Source: an uncultured Pseudomonadales bacterium
GTDB taxonomy: Bacteria; Pseudomonadota; Gammaproteobacteria; Pseudomonadales; Porticoccaceae
DNA length: 7,830 nucleotides
Direction of reading: 5' to 3'
Assembly (NCBI GenBank): GCA_905478725.1
Contig: CAJQJT010000249.1
Span: forward strand, 1 to 7,830
Positions 5,520 through 7,830 of the stretch are shown piece by piece. The notes below the pieces were generated by a model. The model was not told the origin of the DNA, made no database searches, and saw only the letters and a list, made by a program, of their open reading frames with translations. Position 1 is the first letter of the stretch, and every line of letters starts with the position of its first letter. The translations under genes were made by a program, and so were the position numbers.

Positions 5520-6503
5520 ATGGATTTTCAGGACTACTACAAAATACTCTCGGTGGCTCCTGACGCCGATAGCAAAACCATCAAAACCGCCTACCGCAAA
5601 CTGGCTAGAAAATATCATCCGGATGTCAGTGAACACCACGAGGCAGAAGAAAAATTCAAACAGGTCTCCGAAGCCTATGAAGTGTTAAAAGACCCACAAA
5701 AACGCGCTCAATATGATGAGCTACGTGAGTATGGCGCGCAGCCTCAGGGCGCTTCAGGGGGGCAGCAGTATTCGCAGCAAACTCAAAATCAGGGGGATTT
5801 TTCCGATTTCTTCTCGTCTATTTTTGGTGGGGCTCATCAGTCGGGACAGGAAGCTGGCGCTCAGGGTTTTTCACGGCAGGGCTTTTCTGATCAAGGCTTT
5901 TCCAATAAGGGCTTTTCCAATAAGGGTTTTGGCGCCAAAGGCCAGGATATTGAAACCGATATGCCGATCTTTCTCGAAGACACCCTAACCGCCACCTCGA
6001 AACCGATCTCCTATAGCCTGCCCCATCGCGATGCTCAGGGACGGGTTAGTCATGTGAACAAAACCCTCAATGTAAAAATCCCCGCTGGCGTCGCCGAGGG
6101 TGAGCGCATTCGCCTCAAAGGGCAGGGCGGCCAGGGACTAGGTGATGCGCCCTCTGGGGATCTCTATCTGCGTATTCGCCTGGTACCGCACCCACTGTTC
6201 GACGTCGAAGCCCACAACCTGATTCTTACCGTACCCCTCGCACCCTGGGAAGCCGCCCTAGGCACCAGCCTTGAAGCCCCGACCCTATCAGGCAAGATCA
6301 AATTGACTATTCCCGCCAACAGTCAGACTGGTCAACGCCTAAGAATTAAAGGCAAAGGTCTGGTGCGCAAGCAGGGTCATGGCGACCTCTACGCGGTACT
6401 AAAAGTGGTGATGCCGGAATCAGTGTCCGAGGAGAGCAAGCAGCACTGGCAGCAACTGGCCGATGCCGCGGTCTTTGATCCAAGAACGGAATGGAGAAAA
6501 TAA
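5520..6503 (+). CDS. cbpA: DnaJ-class co-chaperone CbpA
   Basis: This 327-residue J-domain protein stimulates DnaK and, in E. coli, also binds curved DNA. The J-domain occupies about 4-68, with HPD at 33-35 and the helix KTIKTAYRKLARKY before it. A Gly/Gln/Phe-rich linker (72-145) includes DFFSSIFGG and five tandem pentapeptides starting with Gly-Phe. Two beta-sandwich substrate-binding domains follow (about 147-297), with GERIRLKGQGG (194-204) and GQRLRIKGKG (271-280). There is no zinc-finger domain, which fits CbpA rather than DnaJ. I chose ATG 5520 because AAGGA lies six bases upstream and MDFQDYYKIL is the usual N-terminus. An in-frame TTG at 5499 would add seven residues without a good site. 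It is slightly longer than E. coli CbpA (306), mainly in the linker. cbpM follows. Confidence 0.93.
   Translation: MDFQDYYKILSVAPDADSKTIKTAYRKLARKYHPDVSEHHEAEEKFKQVSEAYEVLKDPQKRAQYDELREYGAQPQGASGGQQYSQQTQNQGDFSDFFSSIFGGAHQSGQEAGAQGFSRQGFSDQGFSNKGFSNKGFGAKGQDIETDMPIFLEDTLTATSKPISYSLPHRDAQGRVSHVNKTLNVKIPAGVAEGERIRLKGQGGQGLGDAPSGDLYLRIRLVPHPLFDVEAHNLILTVPLAPWEAALGTSLEAPTLSGKIKLTIPANSQTGQRLRIKGKGLVRKQGHGDLYAVLKVVMPESVSEESKQHWQQLADAAVFDPRTEWRK
5865..5939 (+). repeat. Five 15-bp repeats in the cbpA G/F linker
   Basis: Five 15-base units encode GFSRQ, GFSDQ, GFSNK, GFSNK and GFGAK (CbpA residues 116-140). Units 3 and 4 (5895-5909 and 5910-5924) are identical at the DNA level, GGCTTTTCCAATAAG, so that duplication is recent. 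Confidence 0.9.
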
Positions 6504-6505
6504 AT

Positions 6506-6808
6506 ATGGACCTGAACGCCCAATACTTAAGCCTCGAAGAGATATGTTTTGCCACCCAGAACCCTTCCCAGACGATTATTGAAATCGTCAATCAGGGCAT
6601 AGTCGAACCCGAAGGCTCTGGCCCCGAAACCTGGGTCTTCAATACCCAAATGATCAGCGTGACAAAGCGAGCCTGCCGCCTGCACCGAGATCTGGAAATC
6701 GACTGGTCGGGCATTGCGCTGGCCATCAGTTTGATCGAAGAGCTTGATCAGCTGCGCGACGAAAATCAGCGGCTGCGTAAGCGGCTTGAGCGATTTTTGG
6801 ATCAATAA
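6506..6808 (+). CDS. cbpM: Chaperone modulator CbpM
   Basis: This 100-residue, MerR-HTH-like small protein is the size of E. coli CbpM (101). CbpM binds the CbpA J-domain and blocks its co-chaperone and DNA-binding activity. Visible features are SLEEICFATQNP (9-20), IVEPEGSGPETWVF (32-45), the conserved RACRLHRDLEIDWSGIALA (55-73) and a C-terminal coiled-coil-like stretch, LIEELDQLRDENQRLRKRL (76-94). An in-frame ATG at 6491 lies within the end of cbpA, but it has its Shine-Dalgarno-like bases directly adjacent. ATG 6506 has GGAG (6493-6496) nine bases before it, so I prefer it. It begins two bases after the cbpA stop, which implies co-translation. Confidence 0.92.
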   Translation: MDLNAQYLSLEEICFATQNPSQTIIEIVNQGIVEPEGSGPETWVFNTQMISVTKRACRLHRDLEIDWSGIALAISLIEELDQLRDENQRLRKRLERFLDQ

Positions 6809-6980
6809 GTCAGTACCACAATAAATAAAAAGATAGATTTCAGAAGCCATTGGTTAATATCGCAAGTAGGCTAAGCTGAATGCTTAAGAAGCCCTAATGA
6901 TCAGGGGCCGACTCGAATTAAAGAGGGCCCTTGCGTAAACTACTGCTGTCGTCATTGATCCCCCGTTGATTTCCCACTCT

Positions 6981-6999
6981 GAAAATAATTCTCATCAGC
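6981..6999. promoter_or_regulatory. Weak Fur-box-like site
   Basis: GAAAATAATTCTCATCAGC matches the 19-base Fur consensus at 13 positions by hand count and contains the common Fur-site core AATAATTCTCAT. The AT-rich context makes chance matches likely. Iron control of aqpZ is not an expected pattern. Confidence 0.2.
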
Positions 7000-7058
7000 A
7001 TTCTATTAAGACTATGTTTATGGATAACAGTAGATTATCAGACTGATCGCAATAGGAG

Positions 7059-7078
7059 AAAAGGCCCTTTTAACGGGC
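7059..7078 (+). other. Palindrome and overlapping hairpin in the aqpZ leader
   Basis: AAAAGG-C-CCTTTT (7059-7071) is a perfect dyad. Overlapping it, GCCC (7064-7067) can pair with GGGC (7075-7078) around a seven-base loop, so the two folds exclude each other. There is no T-tract, so termination is unlikely. It lies about 50 bases before the aqpZ start. Confidence 0.35.
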
Positions 7079-7129
7079 TGCCAGGCTCTTAAATCAAACA
7101 GAAATAACGACTTTTACTAGGAGATAAGA

Positions 7130-7830
7130 ATGACATTATCAAAAAAACTAGGGGCTGAGTTTATTGGCACATTTTGGCTAGTACTAGGTGGCTGTGGCAG
7201 CGCAGTTCTGGCTGCAGCTTTTCCTGATGTAGGCATTGGTTTGCTAGGTGTTTCTCTGGCCTTTGGACTGACAGTGTTAACCATGGCCTTCGCGATTGGA
7301 CATATCTCTGGCTGTCATCTCAACCCCGCAGTGTCAATCGGTCTTTGGTCCGGTGGTCGATTTTCACTATCTGAAGTCGGCCCCTATATAGGGGCACAGA
7401 TTGCAGGCGGTATAGCCGGGGCAGCGGTGTTATATATTATTGCAACAGGACAGGCAGGCTTTGATGTTACAGCTGGATTCGCATCCAATGGTTATGCTGA
7501 ACATTCACCCGGAGGTTATAGTTTGATTGCAGCTCTGGTCACTGAGATAGTCATGACCTTTATGTTTCTAATCATTATTTTGGGTGCAACAGATAAACGT
7601 GCACCCCAAGGTTTTGCGCCTATCGCTATCGGTTTGGCACTCACCCTTATTCACCTTATCAGTATCCCCGTAACTAACACCTCAGTTAATCCAGCAAGAA
7701 GCACCGGTGTTGCGCTTTTCCAAGGCGGCTGGGCTGTAGACCAACTTTGGCTGTTTTGGCTTGCACCTATAGTAGGGGCTATTTTGGCGGGGGTTGTTTA
7801 TCGGTGGTTTGAAGCCGGTGAGAATGATTA
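7130..7830 (+). CDS. aqpZ: Aquaporin Z, last stop-codon base outside window
   Basis: This is a water-selective channel of the MIP family in the inner membrane, 233 residues (E. coli AqpZ 231). The frame is open to TA at 7829-7830, which is probably the start of a stop codon at the expected length. The ATG has AGGAG (7119-7123) six bases upstream. Both pore motifs are present: NPA at 65-67 (HLNPAVS) and 187-189 (SVNPARS). The aromatic/arginine filter residues match AqpZ, namely Phe45, His175, Thr184 and Arg190, which supports water rather than glycerol transport. Segments such as FGTFW-like [20 protein letters not shown] (10-29) and [19 protein letters not shown] (173-191) are close to E. coli AqpZ. 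An unusual Cys62 stands three residues before the first NPA. Confidence 0.96.
   Translation, partial: MTLSKKLGAEFIGTFWLVLGGCGSAVLAAAFPDVGIGLLGVSLAFGLTVLTMAFAIGHISGCHLNPAVSIGLWSGGRFSLSEVGPYIGAQIAGGIAGAAVLYIIATGQAGFDVTAGFASNGYAEHSPGGYSLIAALVTEIVMTFMFLIIILGATDKRAPQGFAPIAIGLALTLIHLISIPVTNTSVNPARSTGVALFQGGWAVDQLWLFWLAPIVGAILAGVVYRWFEAGEND

Larger units (their letters stand above)
6809..7129. other. Intergenic gap between cbpM and aqpZ
   Basis: No convincing ORF or RNA gene is seen in these 321 bases. The gap holds several small dyads: TAAGC/GCTTA (6872-6886), GCCCT/GGGGC (6891-6908, with a G-U pair), the palindrome AGGGCCCT (6924-6931), GATAA/TTATC (7023-7039) and AAAAGG-C-CCTTTT (7059-7071). None is followed by a T-tract, so no clear intrinsic terminator for cbpAM is found. 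A Fur-like site lies at 6981-6999. It is probably the terminator, promoter and leader region for the flanking genes. Confidence 0.7.

Noticed and set aside
6491..6505. Earlier ATG for cbpM
   Set aside because: It is in frame, but its purine-rich bases directly touch the ATG, while ATG 6506 has GGAG at nine bases and gives the usual family length.
6527..6850. Minus-strand ORF of about 107 residues over cbpM
   Set aside because: It lies opposite cbpM, which is recognisable along its full length, and there is no evidence for coding on the minus strand.
6891..6908. Terminator of the cbpA-cbpM operon
   Set aside because: The GCCCT/GGGGC hairpin has no downstream T-tract and lies more than 80 bases past the cbpM stop.
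6955..6970. FNR-like TTGAT pair before aqpZ
   Set aside because: The two TTGAT copies are direct, not inverted, repeats.

Overview
The window is chromosomal DNA from an aerobic or microaerobic gammaproteobacterium, probably marine and of the Cellvibrionales/SAR92 or pseudomonad type. I infer this from the ccoI-ccoS-TauE/SafE order of a cbb3 oxidase maturation cluster, a cbpA-cbpM pair, an E. coli-like aqpZ, moderate GC content and good Shine-Dalgarno sites. No mobile element, CRISPR array, rRNA or tRNA was seen. Most genes belong to known families, and the new-looking material lies in the junctions and leaders.

Layout: (1) 1-2757, plus strand: the 3' three quarters of ccoI (copper P-type ATPase), ccoS and a TauE/SafE (DsbD_2-like) membrane protein, packed with overlapping stop and start codons. 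This is the distal part of a ccoG-H-I-S type operon that inserts copper into cytochrome cbb3 oxidase. (2) 2758-2909: a short spacer with an FNR/Anr-like dyad. (3) 2910-3506, plus strand: a Yip1-family five-helix membrane protein that converges on the next unit. (4) 5335-3531, minus strand: a CorA/ZntB-type divalent cation transporter translationally coupled to an MscS-type mechanosensitive channel. (5) 5336-5519: a divergent intergenic region whose plus-strand leader carries three inverted repeats and a near copy of the cbpA ribosome-binding site. (6) 5520-6808, plus strand: the DnaJ-like co-chaperone CbpA and its modulator CbpM. (7) 6809-7129: a 321-base gap with several small dyads and a weak Fur-like site. 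(8) 7130 to the window end: aquaporin Z, complete apart from the last base of its stop codon.

The genes make two functional groups. One is copper delivery for microaerobic respiration (ccoI, ccoS, the TauE/SafE protein), which fits the FNR-like site next to it. The other is envelope and stress homeostasis: ion influx (CorA), pressure release (MscS), water flux (AqpZ) and protein folding (CbpA/CbpM).

The observations most worth checking are: a chain of tiny stop-start-overlapping ORFs, partly made by a 14-bp tandem repeat, between ccoI and ccoS; a possible switch-like RNA leader on cbpA; a cysteine in AqpZ at the pore position equivalent to AQP1 A73; and an unusual number of short tandem repeats (units of 9, 12, 14 and 15 bp) in or next to coding sequence.
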